Both the position numbers and the translations under genes were made by a program. From Lolium rigidum (Eukaryota > Streptophyta > Magnoliopsida > Poales > Poaceae), in the NCBI RefSeq assembly GCF_022539505.1, contig NC_061512.1, positions 247,272,510-247,336,509 of the forward strand: DNA of 64,000 nt, written 5' to 3'. The notes beneath the pieces were generated by a model, which saw only the letters and a program-made list of their open reading frames with translations, made no database searches and had not been told where the DNA came from. Positions 34,632 through 45,820 of this stretch are shown here, one piece after another. Within the stretch, counting starts at the first letter, position 1; every line of letters begins with the position of its first letter.

Positions 34632-35911
34632 TGATACGCGTAGATGCACACGTCCGTTGGGAACCCCAAGTGGAAGGTATGATGCGTATAGAAGCAAGTT
34701 TCCCTCAGTATGAAACCAAGGTTTAATCGAACCAGTAGGAGCCAAGAAGCACGTTGAAGGTTGATGGTGGCGAAATGTGATGCGGCGCAACAACGAGGGA
34801 TTCCGGCGCCAACGTGGAATCCGCACAACAAAACCAAAGTACTTTGCCCCAACGAAACAAGTGAGGTTGTCAATCTCACCGGCTTGTCTGTAACAAAGGA
34901 TTAAACGTATCGAGTGGAAGATGATTGTTTGCAAGAAAACGAGTAAAACACAATTGCAGTAGATTGTATGCTATGTAAAGAATAGGACCGGGGTCCACAG
35001 TTCACTAGAGGTGTCTCTCCCATAAGATAAAAGCATGTTGGGTGAACAAATTACAGTCGGGCAATTGACAAATAGAGAAAGGCATAACAATGCATATACA
35101 TGATATGATAAATATAGTGAGATTTAATCCGGGCATTACGACAAAGTACATAGACCGCCATCCAACTGCATCTATGCCTAAAAAGTCCACCTTCAGGTTA
35201 TCATCCGAACCCCATTCGGTATTAAGTTGCTAAGCAACGGACAATTGCATTAAGTATGGTGCGTAATGTAATCGACAACTACATCCTTAGACATAGAATC
35301 AATGTTTTATCCCTAGTGGCAACAGCACATCACAACCTTAGAACTTTCCGTCACTGTCCCAGGTGTCAATGAAGGCATGAACCCACTATCGAGCATAAAT
35401 ACTCCCTCTTGGAGTTAAGAGTACAAACTTGGCCAGAGCCTCTACTAATAACGGAGAGCATGCAAGATCATAAACAACACATAAACAATAGATTGATAAT
35501 CACCATAACATAGTATTCTCTATCCATCGGATCCCGACAAACACAACATATAGAATTACATATAGATGATCTTGATCATGTTAGGCAGCTCACAAGATCC
35601 AACAATGAAGCACATGAGGAGAAGACGACCATCTAGCTACTCGCTATGGACCCATGGTCCAGGGGTGAACTACTCACTCATCACTCCGGAGGCGATCATG
35701 GCGATGAAGAGTCCTCCGGGAGATGAATCCCCTCTCCGGCAGGGTGCCGGAGGCGATCTCCCGAATCCCCCGAGATGGGATTCGCGGCGGCGGCGTCTCT
35801 GGAAGGTTTTCCGTATCGTGGCTCTCGGTACTGGGGGTTTCGCGACGGAGGCTTTAAGTAGGCGGAAGGGTAGGTCAGGAGGCGGCGCGAGGGGCCCACA
35901 CCTCAGGCCGG
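34632..35911 (-). repeat. 5' LTR of element F, inner part
   Basis: Aligns to 27747 onward of the 3' LTR to CACACCTCAGGCCGG, where element G begins with its own LTR. The rest of this LTR is at 44447-44749. Confidence 0.9.
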
Positions 35912-37497
35912 TGATACGTCTCCAACGTATCGATAATTTCTTATGTTCCATGCTACTTTATTGATGATACCTACATGTTTTATGCACATTATATGTCATA
36001 TTTATGCATTTTCTGGAACTAACCTATTAACAAGATGCCGAAGAGCCGATTCTTGTTTTCTGCTGTTTTTGGTTTCGTAAATCCTAGTAAAGAAATATTC
36101 TCGGAATTGGACGAAACTTTCGCCCAGGGTCCTATTTTTGCACGAAGCTTCCAGAAGACCGAAGAGATAACGAAGTGGGGCCACGAGGCAGCCAGAGGGG
36201 TGGCCGGCGCGGCCCAAGCCCTGGCCGCGCCGACCTACCCCCTAGGCCCCTCGTGTGGCCCCTCGCGTTGACCCTCCGCCTACTTAAAGCCTCCGTCGCG
36301 AAACCCCCGCACCGAGAACCACGATACGGAAAACCTTACCGAGACGCCGCCGCCGCGAATCCCATCTCGGGGGATTCAGGAGATCGCCTCCGGCACCCCG
36401 CCGGAGAGGGGATTCATCTCCCGGAGGACTCTACACCGCCATGGTCGCCTCCGGAGTGATGAGTGAGTAGTTCACCCCCGGACCATGGGTCCATAGCAGT
36501 AGCTAGATGGTCGTCTTCTCCTTGTTGTGCTTCATTGTTGGATCTTGTGAGCTGCCTAACATGATCAAGATCATCTATTTGTAATACTATATGTTGTGTT
36601 TGTCGGGATCCGATGGATAGAGAGTACTATGATTATGGTGATTATCAATCTATTGTTTATGTGTTGTTTATGATCTTGCATGCTCTCCGTTATTAGTAGA
36701 GGCTCGGCCAAGTTTTTGCTCTTAACTCCAAGAGGGGGTATTTATGCTCGATAGTGGGTTCATGCCTTCATTGAATCCGGGATCGTGACAAGTAGGTTCT
36801 AAGGTTGTGATGTGCTGTTGCCACTAGGGATAAAACATTGATGCTATGTCTAAGGATGTAGTTGTTGATTACATTACGCACCATACTTAATGCAATTGTC
36901 CGTTGCTTTGCAACTTAATACCGGAGGGGTTCGGATGATAACCTCGAAGGTGGACTTTTTAGGCATAGATGCGATTGGATGGCGGTCTATGTACTTTGTC
37001 GTAATGCCCGGATTAAATCTCACTATATTTATCATATCATGTATATGCATTGTTATGCCTTTCTCTATTTGTCAATTTCCCGACTGTAATTTGTTTACCC
37101 AACATGCTTTTATCTTATGGGAGAGACACCTCTAGTGAACTGTGGACCCCGGTCCTATTCTTTACATAGCATACAATCTACTTGTTTTACTGTTTTCTTT
37201 GCAAACATCTTCCACTCGATACGTTTAATCCTTTGTTACAGACAAGCCGGTGAGATTGACAACCTCACTGTTTCGTTGGGACAAAGTACTTGGGTTGTGT
37301 TGTGCGGGTTCCGCGTTGGCGCCGGAATCCCCGGTGTTGCGCCGCATCACATTTCGCGACCATCAACCTTCAACGTGCTTCTTGGCTCCTACTCGGTTCG
37401 ATTAAACCTTGGTTTCTTTCTGAGGGAAAACTTGCTACGGTGCGCATCATACCTTCCTCTTGGGGTTCCCAACGAACGTGTGAGTTACACGCCATCA
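35912..37497 (+). repeat. LTR1 of element G (1586 bp)
   Basis: TGATACGTCTCCAACGTATC ... GTTACACGCCATCA, followed by primer site TGGCGCCGTTGCCGGGGAG at 37509-37527. Confidence 0.9.
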
Positions 37498-37727
37498 AGC
37501 TCTTTTTCTGGCGCCGTTGCCGGGGAGATCAAGACACGCTGCAAGGGGAGTCTCCACTTCTCAATCTCTTTACTTTGTTTTTGTCTTGCTTTATTTTATT
37601 TACTACTTTGTTTGCTGCACCTAAACAAAACACAAAAAAAATTAGTTGCTAGTTTTACTTTATTTACTGTCTTGCTCTCTATATCAAAAACACAAAAAAA
37701 TTAGTTACTTGCATTTATTTTATTATC

Positions 37728-38591
37728 ATGACTAGTCCTGTAGTTGTTACTCTATCACCTGAGGAATCAATCTTTACCTTTAAACAAGGGGGTGAGGAGA
37801 GTTTTGAGAAAGCTTGGTCTAGAATTTTTGATTCATATAGTAGAACTGAACCTAAAATGCCTCTAAGTTTGCTTCTTAGTAACTTTTATTTTGGTCTTAC
37901 TCTTCGTTATAGATACGCCCTAGATGCTGTAGTAGGAGGAGATTTCCTCCATTGTGATGGAGATCAAGCTTTTAATGCCATAAAAAAATTAGTCACATCA
38001 TCTGGCTCTGCTAGTAACTTTGATTTATCTCTAGCTAGCATTCTTGATAGATTGAACACTCTTGAAACAAATATATCTTGTTTAAAAGAAGGGTACAACC
38101 ATATTCGCGAATTTTATGATTATGTTCCACTAAGCTTTGAACCTTCAATGTGGGTGCCTACTATAAAAGTTACCATTTGTGATGAAATTTTTTATGCCCG
38201 CTGTGATATTATGTCTGAATTCTGCCTTATGCCTAAAAGCATTTATGAATCTTTGCCACTTTGGGAACTTACTGAAGGAGGAGAAGGAATAACTCTTACT
38301 GATAATTCTGTTATAATTCCTAAGGGAATAGCTGAAGGTGTTTTCACAACCTTTCTTGGAAGAACGGTATCCACTGATTATCTTGTCATTGAATGTGTAG
38401 GGACAGGACAAATTACGCTTGGAAGATCGCTGTTGAAACTCATGGGAGCAATCATAGATATGGGGAAGGGCACTCTAAATTTTACCTCTTCACCAGGATG
38501 CGGTCATGTATTCCCTAAACCAAAAAGTAAGAAGAGTAGGCTCAAAGCCTCTGGTAAGAATGTCAATGCTTCATCTCTCGACAATACTTGA
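37728..38591 (+). CDS. Element G gag/protease-like protein, 287 aa
   Basis: Intact ORF starting MTSPVVVTLSPEESIF after the primer site. The N-terminal part (about residues 1-90) is a shortened gag-like region (WSRIFDSYSRTEPKMPLSL, GGDFLHCDGDQAFNAIKKLV). The second half aligns in layout to a retropepsin domain (ARCDIMSEFCLMPKSIYESL, then ITLGRSLLKLMGAIIDMG), but the D-(S/T/L)-G-A active site reads D-I-M-S, so protease activity is not expected. It differs strongly from the F gag, although the LTRs are alike. An intact frame in a pol-less element suggests a structural or packaging role supplied in trans; this is inference. Confidence 0.7.
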   Translation: MTSPVVVTLSPEESIFTFKQGGEESFEKAWSRIFDSYSRTEPKMPLSLLLSNFYFGLTLRYRYALDAVVGGDFLHCDGDQAFNAIKKLVTSSGSASNFDLSLASILDRLNTLETNISCLKEGYNHIREFYDYVPLSFEPSMWVPTIKVTICDEIFYARCDIMSEFCLMPKSIYESLPLWELTEGGEGITLTDNSVIIPKGIAEGVFTTFLGRTVSTDYLVIECVGTGQITLGRSLLKLMGAIIDMGKGTLNFTSSPGCGHVFPKPKSKKSRLKASGKNVNASSLDNT

Positions 38592-39667
38592 TTTGCACTT
38601 TCTGCGCCTAGCTGAAAGGCGTTAAAGAAAAGCGCTTATGGGAGACAACCCATGTTTTTACCTACAGCAATTTTTTTGTTTTGTTGAGTCTTGGAAGTTG
38701 TTTACTACTGTAGCAACCTCTCCTTATCATGTTTTTGTGCCAAGTAAAGTTTCTATGTCAAAGTTGATGTTATATTTGGGATTGCTGCGCAGAAACAGCA
38801 TTGCTGTCTGTCACGAATCTGGGCACAGTTCTCTGTAGAAAATTCGAAAAAATCTGCCAATTTACGAGCGTGATCCTCAGATATGTACGCAACTTTCATT
38901 AGTTTTGAGTTTTTCCATTTGAGCAAGTCTGGTGCCATCTTTAAATTCGTCTTTACGGACTGTTCTGTTTTTGACAGATTCTGCCTTTTATTTCGCATTG
39001 CCTCTTTTGCTATGTTGGATTCATTTCTTTGATCCATTAATGTCCAGTAGCATTATGCAATGTCCAGAAGTGAAAATAATGATTGTGTCACCTCTGAATG
39101 AGTGAATTATTAATTGTGCACTAACCCTCTAATGAGTTTGCTTGAAGTTTGGTGTGAAGGAAGTTTTCAAGGGTCAAGAGAGGAGAATGATATACTATGA
39201 TCAAGAGGAGTGAAAGCTCTAAGCTTGGGGATGCCCCCGTGGTTCACCCCTGCATATTTTAAGAAGACTCAAGCGTCTAAGCTTGGGGATGCCCAAGGCA
39301 TCCCCTTCTTCATCGACAACATCATCAGGTTCCTCCCCGAAACTATATTTTTATTCAGTCACATCTTGTGTTCTTTACTTGGAGCGTCGGTTTGTTTTTG
39401 TTTTTGTTTTTGTTTGAATAAAATGGATCCTAGCATTCACTTTGTGGGAGAGAGACACGCTCCGCTGTTGCATATGGACACATGTGTCCTTAGGCTTTAC
39501 TCATAATGTTCATGGCGAAGTTTCTTCTTCGTTAAATTGTTATATGGTTGGAATTGGAAAATGCTACATGTAGTAATTCTAAAATATCTTGGATAATGTG
39601 ATACTTGACAATTGTTGTGCTCATGTTTAAGCTCTTGCATCATATACTTTGCACCCATTAATGAAGA

Positions 39668-40867
39668 ACGGATGAAACCTGCTACCCAGATGGGTAGCTA
39701 CGCACCCCTCCCCGAGCCAACACGTGTCCCTTCAGTCAAACCTCATTATCCCCTTCCACCTATTACTGTAGCTGTACTTATAACAGCTAAAAACAATTAG
39801 CTCTCCCCCTCCATCGACAAATCAAAAGAGCTGCCCGGCTGATTCCCAAATCGATACTCTGCCTCCTACCATGGACGCTGCCGGCGTGGAGAAATAGTGA
39901 GGCTGAGATAGGTCGCGCGGAGGAGCTAGAGGTAGGAGAAGCCGCCATGGCCGAGAAAAGCGAAGCCACCTAAATATCTCGATTTGGAGATGGCCGCTAT
40001 ATCTGCTTTTTGTTCGGCTCGTATGGCCGCCATGTCTGCGTATACTGGAGCCGGCCGATTGCTACCATGGCCACGCCCAACGCTGGGCTTAACGAGGCGA
40101 CCTGCACAAGGCGATACAGGGGATCTTGGGAGGTTTGGGGGCGAATTGAAAGGCGCAAGCAACATCAATTAGTGGTGCGCGAGCTCCCTGGCCCGGCTGC
40201 CTCCGGCATCGCCCTGGCTTCAGCGTCCCAGTGTCCGCCATGGCCGCCCCTTCGAGCGTTGACTCGATTTGCGTTTGAATCGATTTGGAACCTTTTGGAG
40301 ATGGATGCTCGACGGCGTCGATGTGCTGCAGCGTGTGGGCGATGGTCCGTCCCTCCCCGCCGTCCCCCGTCGGATCTTGCCTCCTGCCGGCGGAAGGAGC
40401 GCGGAGGTGGAGGATCAAGGAAAAGCCAGCGGCTGTGCTTGTTCGATGGATTGGTGAGGAGGCGGCCCGGTGGCGTGGCGCCGTCCGCGCGTGTGGGAGA
40501 CCGGACGGGGAGGGAGCACTAATTAAGCGCTAAAATTTCATGCGGCGCCGGCCGCCGGGCGACAGTGAGGCCATGTTTAGCGGCGGCGTTGGGGCAGCGG
40601 CAGCGTTCAAGGGCCGGGGCGGCGGTGTTTAGCGGCCAGTGACGATGCGCGGCGCCCCGCTGGCGATGGGAGGCGGAGGTAGGAGATGAGGTCTGGTCAT
40701 TCGGCGGTTTGGTGGGGATTTTCCTGTCCGAAGTTTAACCACCAACGATTAGGTACCAGCTACATAACACGGTCAACGCACGCACAGTACCAAGATGGAA
40801 TCTCAACGCAGATCGAATGGTAACCACCGCATGCGTAGCTACCCCCATGGGTACCGAATCCACTCTC
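39668..40867 (+). mobile_element. Mutator-like (possible Pack-MULE) element, 1200 bp
   Basis: Flanked by the 9-bp duplication TAATGAAGA (39659-39667 and 40868-40876). The terminal inverted repeats of about 35-40 bp share GGAT, TACCCA and GGGTAGCTACGCA. The interior (about 39830-40740) is GC-rich and gene-like in composition (ATGGCC repeats, GGCGGCG tracts), without a transposase. Element F lacks it at the matching site (about 30846-30853), proving insertion. The source of the interior is not identified; strand is arbitrary. Confidence 0.82.
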
Positions 40868-42372
40868 TAATGAAGAAATACATAGATCTTGCTAAAATTT
40901 GATTTGCATATTTGGTCTCTCTAAGGTCTAGATAATATCTAGTATTGAGTTTTGAACAACAAGGAAGACGGTGTAGAGTCTTATAATGCTTACAATATGT
41001 CTTTTATGTGAGTTTTGCTGCACTTGTTCATCCTTGAGTTTGCTTCAAATAACCTTGCTAGCCTAAACCTTGTATCGAGAGGGAATACTTCTCATGCATC
41101 CAAAATCCTTGAGCCAACTACTATGCCATTTGTGTCCACCATACCTACCTACTACATGGTATTTCTCCGCCATTCCAAAGTAAATTGCTTGAGTGCTACC
41201 TTTAAAATTCCATCATTCACCTTTGCAATATATAGCTCATGGGACAAAATAGCCTTAAAAACTATCGTAGTATTGAATATGTACTTATGCACTTTATCTT
41301 TTATTAAGTTGCTTGTTGTGCGATAACCATGCTTCGGGGAACGCCATCAACTATTGTTGAATATCATGTGAGTTGCTATGCATGTCCGTCTTGTCTGAAG
41401 GATCTATCATTTTAGTGGTTGGAGCATGCAAAATTGTTAGAGAAGAACATTGGGCCGCTAACTAAAGCCATGAACCATGGTTGAAGTTTCAGTTTTGGAC
41501 ATATATCCTCAATCTCATATGAGAATAATAATTGTTGCTACATGCTTATGCATTTAAGAGGAGTCCATTATCTGTTGTCCATGTTGTCCCGGTATGGATG
41601 TCTAAGTTGAGAATAATCAAAAGCGAGAAATCCAAAATGCGAGCTTTCTCCTTAGACCTTTGTACAGGCGGCATGGAGGTACCCCTTTGTGACACTTGGT
41701 TGAAACACGACATGCAAAGATCCGGTAGTCCAAGCTAAGTAGGACGAGGTGCGGGCACTATTAGTATACTATGCATGAGGCTTGCAACTTGTAAGATATA
41801 ATTTTCATAACTCATATGCTTTATTACTACCGTTGACAAAATTGTTTCATGTTTTCAAAATAAAAGCTCTAGCACAAATACAGCAATCGATGCTTTCCTC
41901 TTTGAAGGACCATTCTTTTATTTTTATTGTTGAGTCAGTTTACCTATCTCCTTCCACCTTAAAAAGCAAACACTTGTGTGAACTGTGCATTGATTCCTAC
42001 ATACTTGCATATTGCACTTGTTATATTACTTTATGTTGACAATATCCATGAGATATACATGTTATAAGTTGAAAGCAACCGCTGAAACTTAATCTTCCTA
42101 TGTGTTGCTTCAACACCTTTACTTTGATTTATTGCTTTATGAGTTAACTCTTATGCAAGACTTATTGATGCTTGTCTTGAAGTACTATTCATGAAAAGTC
42201 TTTGCTATATGATTCAGTTGTTTACTCATGTCATTACCTTTGTTTTGATCGCTTCATTCATTACATATGTTTACAAATAGTATGATCAAGACTATGATGG
42301 CATGTCACTTCAGAAATTATCTTTGTTATCGTTTTACCTGCTCGGGACGAGCAGAACTAAGCTTGGGGATGC

Positions 42373-43965
42373 TGATACGTCTCCAACGTATCGATAATTT
42401 CTTATGTTCCATGCTACTTTATTGATGATACCTATATGTTTTATGCACATTATATGTCATATTTATGCATTTTCTGGAACTAACCTATTAACAAGATGCC
42501 GAAGAGCCGATTCTGTCGTTTTCTGCTGTTTTTGGTTTCAGAAATCCTAGTAAAGAAATATTCTCGGAATTGGACGAAACTTTCGCCCAGGGTCCTATTT
42601 TTGCACGAAGCTTCCAGAAGACCGAAGAGATAACGAAGTGGGGCCACGAGGCAGCCAGAGGGGTGGCCGGCGCGGCCCAAGCCCTGGCCGCGCCGACCTA
42701 CCCCCTAGGCCCCTCGTGTGGCCCCTCGCGTTGACCCTCCGCCTACTTAAAGCCTCCGTCGCGAAACCCCCAGTACCGAGAGCCACGATACGGAAAACCT
42801 TACCGAGACGCCGCCGCCGCGAATCCCATCTCGGGGGATTCAGGAGATCGCCTCCGGCACCCCGCCGGAGAGGGGATTCATCTCCCGGAGGACTCTACAC
42901 CGCCATGGTCGCCTCCGCAGTGATGAGTGAGTAGTTCACCCCTGGACCATGGGTCCATAGCGAGTAGCTAGATGGTCGTCTTCTCCTTGTTGTGCTTCAT
43001 TGTTGGATCTTGTGAGCTGCCTAACATGATCAAGATCATCTATTTGTAATACTATATGTTGTGTTTGTCGGGATCCGATGGATAGAGAGTACTATGATTA
43101 TGGTGATTATCAATCTATTGTTTATGTGTTGTTTATGATCTTGCATGCTCTCCGTTATTAGTAGAGGCTCGGCCAAGTTTTTGCTCTTAACTCCAAGAGG
43201 GGGTATTTATGCTCGATAGTGGGTTCATGCCTTCATTGAATCCGGGATCGTGACGATGAGGTTCTAAGGTTGTGATGTGTCGTTGCCACTAGGGATAAAA
43301 CATTGATGCTATGTCTAAGGATGTAGTTGTTGATTACATTACGCACCATACTTAATGCAATTGTCTCGTTGCTTTGCAACTTAATACTGGAAGGGGTTCG
43401 GATGATAACCTCGAAGGTGGACTTTTTAGGCATAGATGCAGTTGGATGGCGGTCTATGTACTTTGTCGTAATGCCCGGATTAAATCTCACTATATTTATC
43501 ATATCATGTATATGCATTGTTATGCCTTTCTCTATTTGTCAATTGCCCGACTGTAATTTGTTTACCCAACATGCTTTTATCTTATGGGAGAGACACCTCT
43601 AGTGAACTCGTGGACCCCGGTCCTATTCTTTACATAGCATACAATCTACTTGTTTTACCGTTTTCTTTGCAAACATCTTCCACTCGATACGTTTAATCCT
43701 TTGTTACAGCAAGCCGGTGAGATTGACAACCTCACTGTTTCGTTGGGACAAAGTACTTGGGTTGTGTTGTGCAGGTTCCGCGTTGGCGCCGGAATCCCCG
43801 GTGTTGCGCCGCATCACATTTCGCGACCATCAACCTTCAACGTGCTTCTTGGCTCCCTACTGGTTCGATTAAACCTTGGTTTCTTTCTCGAGGGAAAACT
43901 TGCTACCGTGCGCATCATACCTTCCTCTTGGGGTTCCCAACGAACGTGTGAGTTACACGCCATCA
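42373..43965 (+). repeat. LTR2 of element G (1593 bp)
   Basis: Starts directly after CTAAGCTTGGGGATGC (42357-42372) and ends CACGCCATCA; nearly identical to LTR1. It is followed by interior sequence rather than by flanking DNA; its primer site has TGGCGCC changed to CGGCGCC (43975). Confidence 0.9.
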
Positions 43966-44193
43966 AGCTCTTTTCCGGCGCCGTTGCCGGGGAGATCAAG
44001 ACACGCTGCAAGGGGAGTCTCCACTTCTCAATCTCTTTACTTTGTTTTTGTCTTGCTTTATTTTATTTACTACTTTGTTTGCTGCACCTAAACAAAACAC
44101 AAAAAAATTAGTTGCTAGTTTTACTTTATTTACTGTCTTGCTCTCTATATCAAAAACACAAAAAAATTAGTTACTTGCATTTATTTTATTATC

Positions 44194-44437
44194 ATGACTA
44201 GTCCTGTAGTTGTTACTCTATCACCTGAGGAATCAATCTTTACCTTTAAACAAGGGGGTGAGGAGAGTTTTGAGAAAGCTTGGTCTAGAATTTTTGATTC
44301 ATATAGTAGAACTGAACCTAAAATGCCTCTAAGTTTGCTTCTTAGTAACTTTTATTTTGGTCTTACTCTTCGTTATAGATACGCCCTAGATGCTGTAGTA
44401 GGAGGAGATTTCCTCCATTGTGATGGAGATCAAGCTT
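44194..44437 (+). pseudogene. Truncated second copy of the element G ORF
   Basis: The first 81 codons repeat 37728-37970 and then break at AAGCTT, where LTR sequence of F begins after a short filler. Confidence 0.85.
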
Positions 44438-44446
44438 CTGGAAGCT

Positions 44447-44749
44447 CCGCGCCGCCCTATGGTGTCGGCGCCTCGTGGCCCCACTTCCTTCCCTCTTCGG
44501 TCTTCTGGAAGCTCCGTGCAAAAATAGGACCCCAGGCGAAGATTTCGTCCAATTCCGAGAATATTTCCTTACTAGGATTTCTGAAACCAAAAACAACGAG
44601 AAAACAGCAAGCTGGCTCTTCGGCATCTTGTTAATAGGTTAGTTCCAGAAAATGCGTAAATACGACATATAATGTGCATAAAACATGTAGGTATCATCAA
44701 TAAAGTAGCATGAAACATAAGAAATTATCGATACGTTGGAGACGTATCA
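44447..44749 (-). repeat. Outer remainder of the F 5' LTR
   Basis: Matches 29043-29344 of the intact LTR and ends GACGTATCA before CAAAT. Confidence 0.88.
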
Positions 44750-44899
44750 CAAATCTTAATTGCCCGTTTAAGCGTATGTGTATTCGTTGGTCAGCAAATT
44801 GTTTGAGTGATCAGCTCGTGTTGCAGGTCTTGCTAAACCCGTTGTATGTGCAACTTTGCTTTCAACCGATGCATGTTTTGACCGTGGGTCGTTTTCGTA

Positions 44900-45255
44900 C
44901 GTGTTTCATGATCCTTACTATCTGCGGCACTCTTTGAGGCATCTATAGCAAAGGAAAAGAGCAATGTCCCCGTTGCTTCATGATCCTTGTTATTTGCGGC
45001 ACTCTTTGAGGCATCTATAGCAAAGGAAAAGAGCAATGTCCCCGTTGCTTCATGATCCTTGCTATTTGCGGCACTCTTTGAGGCATCTATAGCAAAGGAA
45101 AAGAGCAAGGTCCCCGTTGCTTCATGATCCTTGCTATTTGCGGCACTCTTTGAGGCATCTATAGCAAAGGAAAAGAGCAAGGTCTTCGTTGTTTCATGAT
45201 CCTTGCTATTTGCGGCACTCTTTGAGGCATCTATAGCAAAGGAAAAGAGCAGGGT
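44900..45255 (-). repeat. 72-bp minisatellite in element D, 5 units
   Basis: Reverse counterpart of 1754-2262 (CTTTGAGGCATCTATAGCAA in each unit). Confidence 0.9.
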
Positions 45256-45264
45256 CCCCGAAAT

Positions 45265-45425
45265 AATCTTTAGGGGACCGTGAGCCCAGTCGAATCTTCA
45301 AGGGACTGTGAGCACAGTCAAGTCTTCAAGGGACTGTGAGCACAGTCAAATCTTCAAGGGACCGTGAGCCCAGTCGAATCTTCAAGGGACTGTGAGCACA
45401 GTCGAATCTTCAAGGGACCGTGAGC
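45265..45425 (-). repeat. 28-bp repeat, about 6 units
   Basis: Units such as TCTTCAAGGGACCGTGAGCC followed by CAGTCGAA; absent from the visible part of A. Confidence 0.85.
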
Positions 45426-45479
45426 CCCGAGGTTTGTTGTAATATACGAACAAGGTCCCTGACGATGCAGTTCGGGTGT

Positions 45480-45820
45480 CCCGAATTACTGCAATTCTTC
45501 ATATCTTCTCGGGTTCCAGCGAACCGGCGCTCCGGATGGGAGTAATAGTCTTCATATCTTCTCGGGTTCCAGCGAACCGGCGCTCCCGATGGGAGTAATA
45601 GTCTTCATATCTTCTCGGGTTCCAGCGAACCGGCGCTCCCGATGGGAGTAATAGTCTTCATGTATTCTCTGGTTCCAGCGAACCAGCGCTCCCGATGGGA
45701 GTAATAGTCTTCATGTCTTCTCTGGTTCCAGCGAACCGGCGCTCCCGATGGGAGTAATAGTCTTCATGTCTTCTCGGGTTCCAGCGAACCGGCGCTCCCG
45801 ATGGGAGTAAACGCAATAGT
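45480..45820 (-). repeat. 53-bp minisatellite in element D, 6 units
   Basis: Each unit holds GCGCTCCCGATGGGAGTAAT and TTCTCGGGTTCCAGCGAACC; counterpart of 1295-1690. A further single unit is at about 46692-46745. Confidence 0.9.

Larger units (their letters stand above)
35912..44437 (+). mobile_element. Element G: same-family element, opposite orientation, LTR-internal-LTR-partial internal
   Basis: Plus strand: LTR1 35912-37497, interior 37498-42372 (with a 1.2 kb DNA transposon), LTR2 42373-43965, then a second interior start 43966-44437 that repeats 37498-37968. It sits in the F 5' LTR. The left border is a clean LTR start after GCCGG; the right border lacks an LTR end and target duplication. 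The interior encodes one intact frame (37728-38591) and no pol. The layout is what unequal recombination between LTRs followed by a right-hand deletion would leave. Confidence 0.88.
27747..44749 (-). mobile_element. Element F (gag-protease gypsy, minus strand) with G nested in its 5' LTR
   Basis: Flanked by CAAAT on both sides (27742-27746 and 44750-44754). The 3' LTR is 27747-29344. The 5' LTR is split into 34632-35911 and about 44447-44749 by element G. The primer site TGGCGCCGTTGCCGGGAAG is at about 34596-34614. The interior (29345-34631) holds a gag-protease gene but no reverse transcriptase or integrase, so it is non-autonomous. LTR size and end sequence (TGATACGTCTCCAACGTATC) recall the Triticeae WHAM/Sabrina group; this name is from memory only. 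In element A the homologous site (about 2404-2432) is uninterrupted, confirming the insertion. Confidence 0.92.
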
